From positions 11,826,731-11,890,730 of the forward strand of contig JACBWW010000015.1 of NCBI GenBank assembly GCA_020086605.1: a DNA stretch of 64,000 bases, read 5' to 3'. This stretch comes from Lanius collurio. Lineage: Eukaryota > Chordata > Aves > Passeriformes > Laniidae. A program made the position numbers and the translations under genes. Positions 14,347 to 26,989 of this stretch are shown here, piece after piece. How positions within the stretch are numbered: position 1 is the stretch's first letter; every line of letters begins with the position of its first letter. Below the pieces are notes generated by a model. It did not search any database and was not told the origin of the DNA. It was given only the letters and a program-made list of their open reading frames with translations.

Positions 14347-17199
14347 TCTGTCTATATATGCACATATAAAAATTTATATTTAGTGTGGCTTATATCCTCT
14401 TTTTAGTTTCCTGAAAATTACTCCTATCAGCATATAGGATTTTAATTTGACTTTAATTAATTAATTTAAAATTACATTTTCCTTAAGAAAATAGTTTTTA
14501 ACAATTTAATCATGTTTTCACAGAGGATGCCTGAGAAATTATGCTATCTGAATTTTCAAAATGATAATTACCTGTCTAATGCATTTTCAACCTAATATGT
14601 TCACAGATATTATACACTTTCTTAGTAATTATCGACTGTTCAAAACAAATTATTTATCTGTTAAATATGCCTTAATTCTCAAAAATATTTTTATTATGAG
14701 AAGCTTGAAAAAAAGAACTAATGAAACCAGGAGTACCAGCATCACTTAGTGCAGCAGTGCTCGGTTTGTGTGCATAGTACACACAGGATAGTAAAGGAAG
14801 TCTTATGGACACAAGGATTTTAAGTACATCCCCAGCTAGTGCAGTCAATCACACCTATGGAAGTCGGTGTAAATTAAAACTTTCATTAGCATAAACAGAA
14901 AAAACTTACTATTTTTCATATATTATATATGAATAAAATCACATATAAACACATTCATATATTGAAGAGATTGACTGCTAATATTGTTTTATTTGCAAGC
15001 TTGATTGGCATATTTAAGGCCTGATTGCCATACTACTCACAAACTACTCACAAACATAACTCACTTTCAGATTTCTAGGAGTAAAATATGTATTCGTACT
15101 GTATTCAAAACTGCATGGTAAATTATTTCAGATATTATGGACAAAATTAATGCAATAATCACATAATAAGAATTTGAAAAGTCAAGTGGGCAAGAGAAAA
15201 CTGCTGTTTTTGTATCTGCCCACATTCTGGAGCACGGCTGTGTGAAAATGGTCTGTGAGCCAAGCACAAAGGTGCACAGCAGGGACAGCATTGTCACACA
15301 ATAAATACCCCTGCTTTCTTTACGAATAACTCTCGGGAGTGTAAGAATGTTTAAAGTTTGCTGCAGAGATCAATTTTGAGAGGAGAAATGTTTTGAGAGA
15401 AGAAAAATCACAGGAGTTCTCACTGTAGGCTACATCCTGGTTTTATTGTATCATTTTACTGCAGAAACCCATCTGATCCTGACCATTCTAATTACAAGAA
15501 GGTACAGAACCTATTTCACATCTGCTCACTGAGCCTGAGAAATGTTTTATAGTGAAAAGGAAATGAGAATGACCAGGAATACAAATGAACTGAAACACAA
15601 GCAGCTAATAAATTCCTCCTTTCCTTAAAATCAGTTCTAATAATTTATTGTGAAATACATTTAGGCTTGGTCCACAGTAATTTTAATTCAAATAAACACG
15701 GCTAAATTTTTTCCGACCTTCCCTTTAAAGGATTTTTTTGCTTATTCTTTAAGCATTTTGCGAACAACATGCTCAATGCTATTCCTTTAAGAATGAAAGC
15801 TATAGCATTATATTCCAAAATGCTTGGGGAAACCTTTGCCATGACTCTCAAGTTGCAACATGCCGGATATTCATAGGTTTTCAAAGCTGCTGGTTGAAAA
15901 TATAATGAAAGGATCTAAGGTTTATGCATGAATCAACATACCCTTGTCACAATGTCATGGTGCAGTGATCCCTGCAGAGCTGTAAGACTTGATTTAAAAC
16001 AGAAAAGCTGAACAGTGGCTCTTGAGCCAGCAGGATTAAACATCCAAGATTGTACATATATTACTTCTGTGCTCAAACTACTGCATGAAAAACTTGTTAG
16101 CATTATGGCAGTTTTATAGTACTCCACAGGAAACCTCTCTTTAAGTGACTCCAATATCCTTTCAGTGCTAAAATACGTCAAAACACAGTACAACCACCCC
16201 TGAAGTTGTTGGGTAGGCAGATTTAAGAGGAAAGAATTTAATCTTCATCACTTTCCTTCTTTCTTGTTTTAACAGAATTAAGAACTTTTAAAAAATCTGA
16301 TATCACTGATGGTCAACACTCCTCCAATTAGACTACACTCAATTACACTGTGCTGAAGGATAACGAAGTCCAGTGGTCTGGAGATGTTCCAATTCTGCCC
16401 TATGAATTGCCTCCAATGCCGTACCTTTGTTACAGCTGTTACACAGACAGAACCAAGGAGATTCTGTTAGAATGAATCCAGAATTCTCACACAGTGCTAA
16501 GCCTAGCCCATTTCTCTTGAAGGGTGCAACAGCAGCCACGGCAGTGAACACTGCTCTTAATTGTGCCATTTCTCTGAAAAAAATGTGCACTACCTCTCAA
16601 TCTAAACTATTAAGCTTCTGAGTGATGCTGACTTATGAAGTGCCAAACTGCAATTGGATGCCAACAGCTACTCCTGAGGACCTGTCAACACAGCTTTACG
16701 GAGTTGCAACTGTCCAACAAATTAAAGTGACCACTTTTTATGGCTACTTTTTGAACATAATTGACTTGTGTCCCTTTTCCAGGTTATGTGAAGGTAGCCT
16801 GTCCACCTTGGTCAAAATCAGAAGTGTGGCCCAATTTGCTGTCATGCAACACGTCATGACACGATCTCATGGCGTTGATGTAAAATTCCCACTGAAGTGC
16901 AAGTCATTCCATGAGTCAAGACTACCTACTCACAGTATCCAGTCCACTACTCCACCCATTTTCTGGCCACCTTTAAATAACTGAGTAGTCCCACTACTTG
17001 GAACATTCCTCAGGGGTATGTGATCACCATCTCCTCCTTTCTGAAGTTTAAGAACCGAATATGAAAGTAGTACCAGCAACACCGGTTCATCTAAAAACCA
17101 TTTGGTCCATCAACAAACTCGAAGCAAGCGCTGATAATTCGTTTGAAGACTTTTACGTATTTTTACAGCAGGCTTTTTGTTTGCTCGCTTGTTTTTAAA

Positions 17200-17360
17200 G
17201 CGGATGGAGTAGTGTGCTGTTGCCCTGAGGCTACCAGGGGAGGGAGCCAAGCCCAGCCCCGGCAGGGTGGCACTGAGGACCCTGGGCACTGCCAGCTGCC
17301 ACCTGAGGGTGCTGGATCAGGACTGGCGGCCAGGGCTGCACCCCACCTCTGCCACACCAG
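17200..17360. other. Isolated GC-rich islet
   Basis: About 160 bases rich in CCAG, GCC and CTG, set in AT-rich surroundings about 1.4 kb from the CpG island. Both strands are open (minus 17163-17414, plus 17143-17472), but neither translation resembles a known protein. CpG is sparse, so it is not a classic CpG island. It could be an exon, a regulatory element or a repeat fragment. Confidence 0.4.
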
Positions 17361-18639
17361 CCAGAGCTTCTGCAGCCTGAAACATGGCTTTAATGGGTTT
17401 AAATCAAGAGCCAAAACATTTCAGTGGCCGATTTGGGGCAGAAAATTGGTCATCACTTCTATTATGGCATAAGCCTGCCACTATATTTCTGTGAAGGACA
17501 ATCACCTATCTGGAGTGAAATACCTGGGTAAATACTGAAGCATTTTCAGATTCATATTATCCTACATTTCTGTGACCTTCTTTTACACCTGTATTGTTTC
17601 ATTGTGCTGGTTTTGGGCACAAGTTCTTTGAACATAATTCTGGAAATAAAAAAAACCCAACACCTCACCAAAAAAAAAAACCCTAACAAAACCAACCTGC
17701 AGAATGTTCAGTATTTCAAATGAGAACAAGCATGAAGGGAATAAAAAAAGTTGGATTCTTCTTAACCATTTGTGCATGCTGTGCTCTGCAATTAGCTCCT
17801 AAATTCTACTTCTTGCATGCCAAACATTTCTCTTTGGAACTCCTTTTTCTCCAATCAAACTCTTCTGGGAAGGTAATCAAGGGGATACTGTACCTATTTT
17901 TATCATATGCTTCACTAGTCAATTAAATCCAATGCACAACGTAACGTCACTAAGCCACCAGTGGTAACTGAAGTGATGAAAAAACAAGTATATGCTCATG
18001 TCTTAATCTGGAACTCTTCAACCTGCTTGGAAATTGAAGCCTTTCACAAGGTTCAGACAAAAGAAAATCTAAAACGTGGACAGCACCTCCCTTCTGCTGG
18101 AAGCCTCAAAGTCCACTACTGCAGTCTAGAGCCTACACATATCATCTGTGTATTGTAAAAGTTCTCCAAGGAAGACAAGAACAAGGCTAATACATGCACA
18201 CAAACGCTGGTCAAAAGCACTTGTGATCTTGGAGAAAATTATCTTTTACCTTCTCAAAGACAAAGCGGCTATGCTCGTCCCTAGTATCAGTAGGAAAAAA
18301 AATCTGGTGTTTTGCAAAACCTTTTTTCAGGGTTTTGTTAACTTCACAGAATTGACGAACACTGCTACACTTAGTTCACCAACAGTCCAAGTAACATCAT
18401 CTGCAAATACTGACCACATGTGGTTCTGGTTGATACAAACTCCCATTATCTAATTAAGGAAGAACTATCCAAGTAGTTTGCAAAGAATAACAATTTAGCA
18501 TTACTGTGGCTGATTACATGCACTGATCTTTTCTGCCTTCAGCTATGTATGCTATACCCTCCTACCCTCACACATGCCACTGAAAGGTCCTTGCGTTGAG
18601 CTCTTGCACCACCTATCCCAGCATTTGTGCCAAGGCGCC

Positions 18640-19153
18640 CCTCTTCAGCACCACCGCACCTACCACAAGGTAGCTGAATCAGGGGGATAAAAGAAGGTCG
18701 CCAATAAAGGGAAATCGCTCCCGCTAACACCTAACCAACCTCCAGATTCAGTGTCCCTTGCGTCTTTTCCCCCGAAGGGACAGGAAAACGCCTTGAGGGA
18801 GTGCGGCGCTGGGCGGGAGCGACCGGCACGGCACCGAACGCACTCCCCACCCGCTGCCGCCCGCGCCGCTGCGGCGACCGCGGGCTCGCCTGAAGCGGGC
18901 ACGTTCGTCACGGAGGGCAGCGGGGAAAGGCGGGCACGCCTCACCGCACGGGCAACGCCGGCCGCGGCTCCCCGCTCTCACCCCGGCACGGACCGTGCCA
19001 GCGGCCCCTGGCCGCACGCCGGGCCGAGCGACAGGAGGCAGAAGCGCACACCGCGGCGGGACTCGCCGCCCCGCCCGGGGCTCCTCTCGTGGCGCTGCCG
19101 CGGCCGCGCTGCTCCGCCCCGCCTTCCCCGTCGCCTGCCGCGCAACGCACGTT
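18640..19153. promoter_or_regulatory. CpG island, probable promoter, cut by an assembly gap
   Basis: Composition changes abruptly from AT-rich to strongly GC- and CpG-rich. By hand I count about 40 CpG in 18781-19020. GC boxes occur at 18811-18817 (GGGCGGG), 19069-19076 (CCCCGCCC) and 19115-19124 (CCGCCCCGCC). A CCAAT sequence lies at 18701-18705. The right side runs into unsequenced bases and the DNA beyond is AT-rich again, so the island's far edge lies in the gap. In vertebrates this position, downstream of GLRB, is where the GRIA2 promoter would be expected, but no GRIA2 coding sequence was found. A non-coding RNA promoter is an alternative. Long open frames here reflect GC content and the Ns. 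Confidence 0.75.
18644..18654 (+). promoter_or_regulatory. RE1/NRSE-like left half-site
   Basis: TTCAGCACCAC matches the left half of the REST-binding consensus (TTCAGCACC). The right half (GGACAGCGCC in the consensus) is not preserved at the canonical spacing. GRIA2 promoters in mammals are known REST targets, which makes the half-site suggestive only. Confidence 0.3.
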
Positions 19154-19541
19154 NNNNNNNNNNNNNNNNNNNNNNNNNNNNNNNNNNNNNNNNNNNNNNN
19201 NNNNNNNNNNNNNNNNNNNNNNNNNNNNNNNNNNNNNNNNNNNNNNNNNNNNNNNNNNNNNNNNNNNNNNNNNNNNNNNNNNNNNNNNNNNNNNNNNNNN
19301 NNNNNNNNNNNNNNNNNNNNNNNNNNNNNNNNNNNNNNNNNNNNNNNNNNNNNNNNNNNNNNNNNNNNNNNNNNNNNNNNNNNNNNNNNNNNNNNNNNNN
19401 NNNNNNNNNNNNNNNNNNNNNNNNNNNNNNNNNNNNNNNNNNNNNNNNNNNNNNNNNNNNNNNNNNNNNNNNNNNNNNNNNNNNNNNNNNNNNNNNNNNN
19501 NNNNNNNNNNNNNNNNNNNNNNNNNNNNNNNNNNNNNNNNN
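19154..19541. other. Assembly gap (388 N)
   Basis: A run of N flanked by very GC-rich DNA on the left and AT-rich DNA on the right. This is typical of short-read dropout in a CpG island. Confidence 0.99.
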
Positions 19542-22500
19542 GACCATTTATAGATGAAGGTCCCGAGCCCAGTCTCTGTCATGAATTACCCTTGCTATGT
19601 CTTCCAAGATAAAGACCTATAGAATATAGCATAGCAGGTAGGTAAAATAAAAGTGATCTGAGTAAAGAAGTTAATTACCAATTACAGCTGGGGGTTCTGT
19701 ACAGACTATTTGTGATGAATCAGTAACAGCTGCCATGGCAATCCCAGCTGATAGCACCCTGGCTGTTGATTTTCTAATGTGTATTTTTCCATTTCAGAAT
19801 TGTGAGCATGTAGCCCTGTACATCATGCTCAATGTGTGCATGTGTATGTATGCTCATGTAATACTCCAAATTTGTACCGTCATCTCAGCACACGTAGGAA
19901 AAAAAGTCAAACTACGTGGCCATATTCTACTGTTGGTGTGCCAAGAACAAAAAAGATTTCAACTGATATGAGTAAGGAAAAAAGGACAGCATGGGCTAGT
20001 CAATCAGATAGGAAACAGTTTAATCAGAATTTAGTAATAGTGAAAAATGTCAATAATTTTAAAAAAAGGGCTTCTTCTACTCTCTGTTTTTTATAACAAT
20101 CTAATAGAAAAGATGCAAGTGGGCAAAGGAGAAAAAAGGAATTTTTAGGTGATAGTAATTTATGACCATGCACTAAAAATAGACATACTCATTAACACTG
20201 TGCATGAGAAAATCAGACTGCATTGCTGGGAATCACATTCAATACTTTTTACTCCAGGGAAAAAATCCTGCAAGAGGTAAGCAAAGATTGTATTCTTAAA
20301 ACCAGAAGATTATATTCTTGCATGCATTTTTCTAAATCCATTAAAGGAGCGCATATAAAAATGCATTAGTTCAGAATGTGAGGAAAGCATCAATAGGGAT
20401 AATAATTAGCATCAATCACTTGTTGAAAGGAACATAGCAGTGCAATAATAATGAAAACAATGGCAGGTAAGAGAAGACCAGATGTGGAATAAAAAAGATG
20501 TCAGACTCCTGAAAAGACTAAATGCCTAATCCTGATTCCATAGAACTCCAGGAGAGGTTTGCTACTTAGTGTAAAGAATCATGGCTATACTTGATTTATC
20601 AATTTAATATTATCTAATGGATATTCTGAATGTAAGATAGAAGTTGGTGAGGAAGTTAAAGAGAGCTGATATATGTGCTAATCAGAAGTAAAATATATAA
20701 GGAATACATTTCCTCTGCAATTCATCCTGGCAAAATCCTGGTGGAGACAGTGGCTGCAGTTCAACTAAATGTTCATGTGTTTCACCAGCTGAATATGAGA
20801 TGCAGAAAGAGACCTGGAAAAGACTGAAGAACTGAAATTTTTGCCTTGTGCTCAGAAACATTTAGTGATCACTCCATATACTTACCAAAAAGATAGTTCA
20901 GGAATGGCTTGATGACATGGAGCACATGCTACAGGAAACTAATGTAGACAATATTTGAGGAGAAAGGTGGAATAAAAAGCTCAGTTGTTGAATGCTGATG
21001 TTCATCACATTCTGATTAGAAATTAAGTTTCTCCTTTGTTTTGTTGTTTTAGTAATGTCGCTGACCATGCAGTCATAAACTGAGGAGTGTGATGAATTCC
21101 TCAGCCCTGCAAAATGCTCAGTTAAAACTAAACTCTTCTAAATACCCTAGCTGAAAAAAGTTAAATTCTGAGAAGGCCCTTGGCAAGAGCTCAGACTAAA
21201 TCGCTATAGTGGGCCTTCTGGTCTTTTATCTTATCAATCTTTGGGGTTTATATTCAGAATTATTTTCACAATCTTCATTAAATAAAACTTAAAGTGTGCA
21301 CATTTATTAGGACGCAAAAATGCTATACCAATGTATGAATCATTTGATTCCGTGGCTGATAAAGAAATACCTCCCTTCAATAAAGATTATTTATTGTCTT
21401 TGGATTTTTGTAATCTGCAGAACTTTTTCAAATAGCAGTAAATGAAAATAAAGAGGAAATAAAAATGAAAGTTCCAAGTTCCAAATCTTTTCTGAAGTGC
21501 GTAGTCCCATATGTTCACTCTGGATCTCAAGAGTCTTTTTAAAAATAAAAAGTACGTCCTGATCTGCCACGCTCATTCTGCTTCCTGTTCTGATTAGCAA
21601 ACACGTACTGTTCCCATTAACAGCACACACACACGGGGAGGACACGCTCTGAGGAATAGCTTAGGCTGCCTTCTATTACATGATTTTGGTGATGGAAAAG
21701 GCAGCATCATGACCCTTCTGGTATAACTGATGTAAAATAATTAGTAATAATCATACAGCTTCTGCTTCCTTTTGCTGGGTAGTAGCTGTGACAGCGGTGT
21801 TTGTTACCAGGTTAGCTAACTGTTATGAGAAACTTATAGCAATTTGGGATTTACTATTTTTATTTGAGCTACTTATGTTCTTTCTATTTGCAAGAAATTT
21901 TATATTTATTTTGCCAATAAAATCACTTAAGTATATGCTAAATAAATCATGTGTGTGGAAAATCTGCTATAGATTACTTCAATTTTTTCTACTGAGATTA
22001 TAGCAAATTACATTATTAATCCCCTGGAAAAATATAAAAGGAACACTTTCAGATTAGACTATGCATGCTAAATCCCTGATTCTTGTCTGGCAATATCTTT
22101 TTTTTTTCTTCCAGTGGTATGAAATACTTCCATTGCTTTGTCTCAGACCCAAGGGATACATTTCTTATTCCTGTTCTAATTTTTCCCCTGCCTACCTGCT
22201 ACTTCTCTTCTTCTTTGCTTTCTCCTTTCTTGACTGATTTCCATCTGGCTTTCCAATGCATTGCCATCAGAATCTCCTTTTCTATATGGTTATTTTGATT
22301 TCACCCTCATATTTTCCTCCCCATTCCCTCTGTGGAGCACAGCTAATTCGAATGTGTTGGATTGCTTTACACTATAATAGCCAGCCTTGATCCTCTCTCT
22401 TTTTATCTACCACCTCTTCCATCTGTTCCATGAGCAATGCCAGCCTTGACTCCAGTGTTGCTTTTTATTCTTGTTATGATCTTATTCCTTTTTTCATGCC

Positions 22501-22697
22501 AGAGTCTATATTTGAAGTATCAACTCTACACCCATTTTTCAGGTCAGTTCTTAATCACTGAAATTCCTCTTTAGCCTTGTACCTTTTCTGTCACCTGTGA
22601 GAAATGTATTACTCGTTATGCAGAATGAAAAGCCCTTTGGAGAAGATGAAGACATCAGATTTCATATACTGGTGGACTGTTCCCTGCTGAGGTATGG

Positions 22698-22728
22698 TAC
22701 TTGTCAAATCCCCAGTACTTGTCAAATC
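22698..22728. repeat. Short direct duplication, period 17
   Basis: GTACTTGTCAAATC occurs at 22698-22711 and again at 22715-22728. Confidence 0.85.
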
Positions 22729-22935
22729 ACCTCTCCACCTCACTTACCTGCATTCATAAACAACACACTAAAATTTTAAAAGGCAAATACGAGCTGACAA
22801 GAACGTTATAGTCTGCTCTCTATTGACATATCTGGGGTACACTTTTAGTGTTACTCTCTAATTTCTACTCACTTATGACTTGGACATTTTCTCTGTTAAA
22901 AGTAGGGGTTTTTTTCCCTCAGCAATCACAGCACT

Positions 22936-22964
22936 ATGTGGTAATCCCACATGTGGTAATCCCA
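22936..22964. repeat. Short direct duplication, period 15
   Basis: ATGTGGTAATCCCA occurs at 22936-22949 and at 22951-22964. Confidence 0.85.
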
Positions 22965-23441
22965 AGCAATAATACTGAAGAGCAGCTCTGGATCTGCGAA
23001 TCACAGACATTGAAACCCAAGGCTAACATGTGCCAGTGATAATAAAGCCCCTACATGCTTGGTCACATATTCCTCTGCACCTAAATTTATAAGTCTTGTA
23101 GGAAGTTGATTCTGTCATTGTAGTGAGTAGGCAGAAGTTGGTCTAGAACACTGGACAAACACCAGCCCATGGGAAATGGACTGTGTAATCATCATTCTCA
23201 GCATGGAGAAGACACGTTCTCAGTTTAATATTTCATCCACACATAAAAATTATTCGTAATATATATGCCTACTCTATTTACCTTAGAAACCTGAAGAACT
23301 CAGCTGATCTTTTTCAAGTTTGAACCTGTTGCAAAGCTGATGAGCATCAGAGACTTGACTTCTTTTTGTATCCCAATAGGTAAAATTAGTTCATGAACAC
23401 TGAACTCTTGCAGAGAATGGAAATTCTCACCGTGGTTTTCC

Positions 23442-24042
23442 ATGCTAATCAACACTGTGATTTGCTTTATGACCTTGCACAGGATTCAGGACAGTGTTCA
23501 CATAAGCTCTGCAAAGATGCCTTCCACCACAGCAGAACTAACAGCTAAACTCCTTAGTCCAGGGAAGACAGCTTCTCGTAACGTTCCACATTGCAAGACT
23601 GAATCTCTCCTTCTTGTCTGGAATAGTTTCTGTATGATCTTGTTCACATCCTTTGCACAAGGCTTCGAGGCCAAGAGCTTTTTGAACAAGCAGGAAAGCT
23701 GCAATGACAATGCCAGTGCTAATCCTGCTTTTGGGCTGGGGACCAAGGCGGTCAGGGCCAAAGGAGGGGAGAAGAGGGCAGTGCATTTCCTCCTTCCACC
23801 CCTTGGAGCTGGGAAGCCCCGTGACAGGCTGCTCGGCAGAGCAGTTTGGCCAGCTGAGGAGGTGGATGATGGTAACAGGCTGCTTTGCTGCTCCCTCCAC
23901 AGTAAAGGAGAACAAAATCCACTGCAGTCACCAAGTAAATGAAAGCTCCATTTTTCTTCTTCCATAGGGGTGTTTCCCTTTGGAGCCATACAGCATTATC
24001 AGAAGGCACACAGGCATCAGGTTCCACTTGTGCCAACACCAC
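23442..24042. other. GC-richer block with long open frames on both strands
   Basis: A 166-codon frame lies on the plus strand (23442-23942). Overlapping frames of 163 (23498-23989), 125 (23538-23915) and 96 (23752-24042) codons lie on the minus strand. None has a domain I recognise. GC content is clearly above the flanks, which by itself lengthens open frames. It could be an old repeat, a lncRNA exon or chance. Confidence 0.35.
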
Positions 24043-26989
24043 TGGTCACAGTCACTGCTGTACACCAAACTGGCACTGTAGCAGGTTTTAAGGTGTCCAC
24101 ACATAACTGAGAATTAGGGAATAGGTTCATTTATAAGCACATTGTGCTAAGCTGCATTTTTTATTATTTTTTTTTTTAAGTTTGCTTTTAAAAGTGAAAA
24201 AAACCTTATTAATCTTTTAAAAAGAAAGACATTCTTGATAGAGATTTAGTTTAAAAAATGGTTATTTTACCGCAGTGCATTTTATTTAGATCACTTTAAT
24301 AGTTTTATAATTTTTTCAGGGCTTCTGTCACTGGGAAAATCAAGTAAAATTTAAGTTATTGCAAGAAAGAGTTTAAACACCTACCAGTCAAATGAGTCCT
24401 ATTATATTTTCCACTCAAGAAAAATAAAAAATATATCAGTCACAAAAAAAGCATCAAGCAAATGTTAAAATAATTTATTTTATGACAGAAATAAGTAAGA
24501 GAAAAATTGTAGAAATTATAGTGTGGATTTCAAGCACTTGGCAACATTTAAAATAAATTAAGTTGCAGGAATAGATAGAATGCATGAGACAAGGTAATAA
24601 TTCCTTTCTTCAGGAATTATCCAAAAGATAGAAAGTTTTTGTTGTGTCCAATTACCCATTGCAGACATTTTACACTATACTTTTAAAAACCACGTCCAAA
24701 ATAAGACATAAGATTAAGTGGACTTCTGGGATTTGAAACATCAGCTCTCCTACTCTTATTATTATGATCTTTACATAACAGAAATTTTTTTGGGTTCACC
24801 ATTTACCTGTTTCACATAAGTAATTTTTATTTTAACTTTTTTTTCTGTCAAGAGAGAGCTTGCTCAAGTTAGCATGGAAATGTACAGAGTTGTGCTCAAC
24901 AGAAGTTTATTTTTAGTTCTGAAAAACCAAATTCAGTTGTTCAGTTCCAGAACTAGTTCACAGAAGAGATATTTTTACTTTCACCTCTGCACTGGCATAT
25001 CTTCCCAGAGATTAGTTGAGATAGTGTGCTGTTAAAGGCAAGATTTTACAATGGGGAAAAAAAAACCCAAACCAGAAATGTAAGAGAAAACCAAACAATT
25101 CTTATGAGGCACTTAATTTCATACTTTGGACTAGAAATACATCTACTTCATAGTAAACAGGCAGAAAATAACATTCTTCTAACTGCACAATTGCATTAAA
25201 TATAGGGTTTAATGGATGAGCTCATCACAGAAAAGATTCTGCTTAAAGAATTTGTGGCATTAAAGACAACCTAAATGATGCTCGCTTGTCTTTACCAAAA
25301 CTTCATTTGTGTTGCACTGTTATCTCAGACATATTAACTGCTAGTCATTATTGTGGTCTGTGGAGTTGTCTAACCTAAGAGTGACCTTGCTCCTTGCTAA
25401 TTGCATTGTATGCATGGAGGTGATGTGCACATGTAGCTGGGTTCTGAACAATTCTAAATTTCTGGCTTCCTTTCACTACAGGCACACATACACAGTGCAA
25501 TGAATGAAGGAATGAATGCATGAAGGGCTCCAAAAGAAAGAGATGAGTTGGTGGGACCTCAAGGGCAGTTTGAAAATGGTAGTTATCAATAAAAACCTAA
25601 CCTTGAATTTGGAAATGTCACTGTCATAAGTCTAAACAAGCCACAAAGGAAAACACGGACAGAGAGACGATTTATGCCACAGCTAGGACTATATGGGGCA
25701 ATGACAGGGATATATCCTCTCTCTGAAATCCTGGCTGCACCCAACCTGTCAGTATCAGCTGTAGCTGCTGTGAAAATGGCATTAATGCTTTTCTGTTAAA
25801 TTAAGCAGATCTTCTGATGTGATCTGATGAATTCACTTTCTATAACTAAAACTATAAAAATGCCTTTGCTGATGGTATCTGATGTAAATAAGTGCACTGG
25901 AACGCATTTTCTGCAGGAGAACCCTCACCAACATTTGCCTTTATTCTGCTGGGCTCCCTGTGGTTTTAGTGGCACTCACAAAATAGGACCTTAATTTTAG
26001 AGGTTGGTCAGCTGTAGCAAATAAACGTCAAAGGCAATGAAATGAGCTTACACAAAACACACAAGGCTTTTTTTAGAAAAAGCTAGGGAAACATAAGGAG
26101 ATCAGAAACTTCTCTCCTCAAATGTGTATCCAGAATCATCCAGTTCTTACTGATGTTTTGATACTATAATGGAACCAATAGTTCAGATTTTCTTCACAGC
26201 AAGAAGCGCTCAGTTATTTGAGGCAGTTAAGAAAAATCGCAGATCACACCAGCACTCCAAGCACTACTGCTGAACAAGATAGCAGACTGCAATATTGCTT
26301 CTTTGCTTTCTTCTTGCAGCAGTGCACATAAAAAATTCTGTAGAAATGTTATGCTTCAGAATGGAATTTTCTCCATTCATCATCTGATTATTTTATAATT
26401 TTATTAATTATAGCTCATCTCAATTCAGTGCCTCATTAGATGAACAGACAATTTGGTGTTATTGACAAACGATTGTGTGATACATATGAATAATCAATTA
26501 CAGTAATATCCCATGAAATAACAGTGAAATTAAATGAATTGAAAATACCACCCTCCATGGGATCCTGCAATCTTTTCCTTTTGAATGTCAACTATGAAAG
26601 ACAACCCAGCAGCAAGTAATCCATGAGTCAGACCGACATGTGGCACACACTTTTAACTTCCTGTGTATAAACCAGTCCTCAGGTGATTCTATCTACACTG
26701 CTTTTGGATTACATCCTTTAAAAGACAGATAGTATTGCCTGACAGGAACTTCCCATCTCAAGGATTTTGCAAACAAACCCTGAGAAATACATCCATATTT
26801 TACTGTATCCCTTTTATTAATTAATTTACTAGTAATTTACTTAACATACCTAATAATTACCCCTGATCATTACTAGCATAGGTGAACTAATAAAATACAG
26901 GATACCAGCTAATCACACTTTTTCTTTAAAGAAATGTACTTATTGTACATTCTATGCGACAACATTTGCTTTGAATTTGTAATTGAAGG
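24043..26989. other. AT-rich intergenic DNA, nothing recognised
   Basis: No open frame of note and no recognisable repeat. A GAAT/GAAG-rich simple patch occurs near 25500-25525. Confidence 0.6.

Larger units (their letters stand above)
1..17142. other. AT-rich intergenic or intronic DNA, no supported gene
   Basis: No open frame here resembles a known protein and most are 60-100 codons. Notable local items are a T23 tract (12653-12675), an alternating purine-pyrimidine stretch (14302-14346) and an unusually long open frame for such AT-rich DNA (minus, 10260-10652). If GRIA2 lies downstream of GLRB as in other vertebrates, part of this stretch could be one of its introns, but no GRIA2 exon was seen. 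Confidence 0.6.
19542..23441. other. AT-rich intergenic DNA, nothing recognised
   Basis: Only short spurious frames. Two small direct duplications occur at 22698-22728 and 22936-22964. Confidence 0.6.

Noticed and set aside
1..18640. GRIA2 coding exons on the minus strand
   Set aside because: Expected by gene order, but I did not find the signal-peptide exon or the following exon by eye. A six-frame protein search with GRIA2 would decide.
18751..19612. Open frames of 154-268 codons crossing the N run
   Set aside because: Most of each frame is unsequenced bases, and the rest is open because of high GC. There is no protein evidence.
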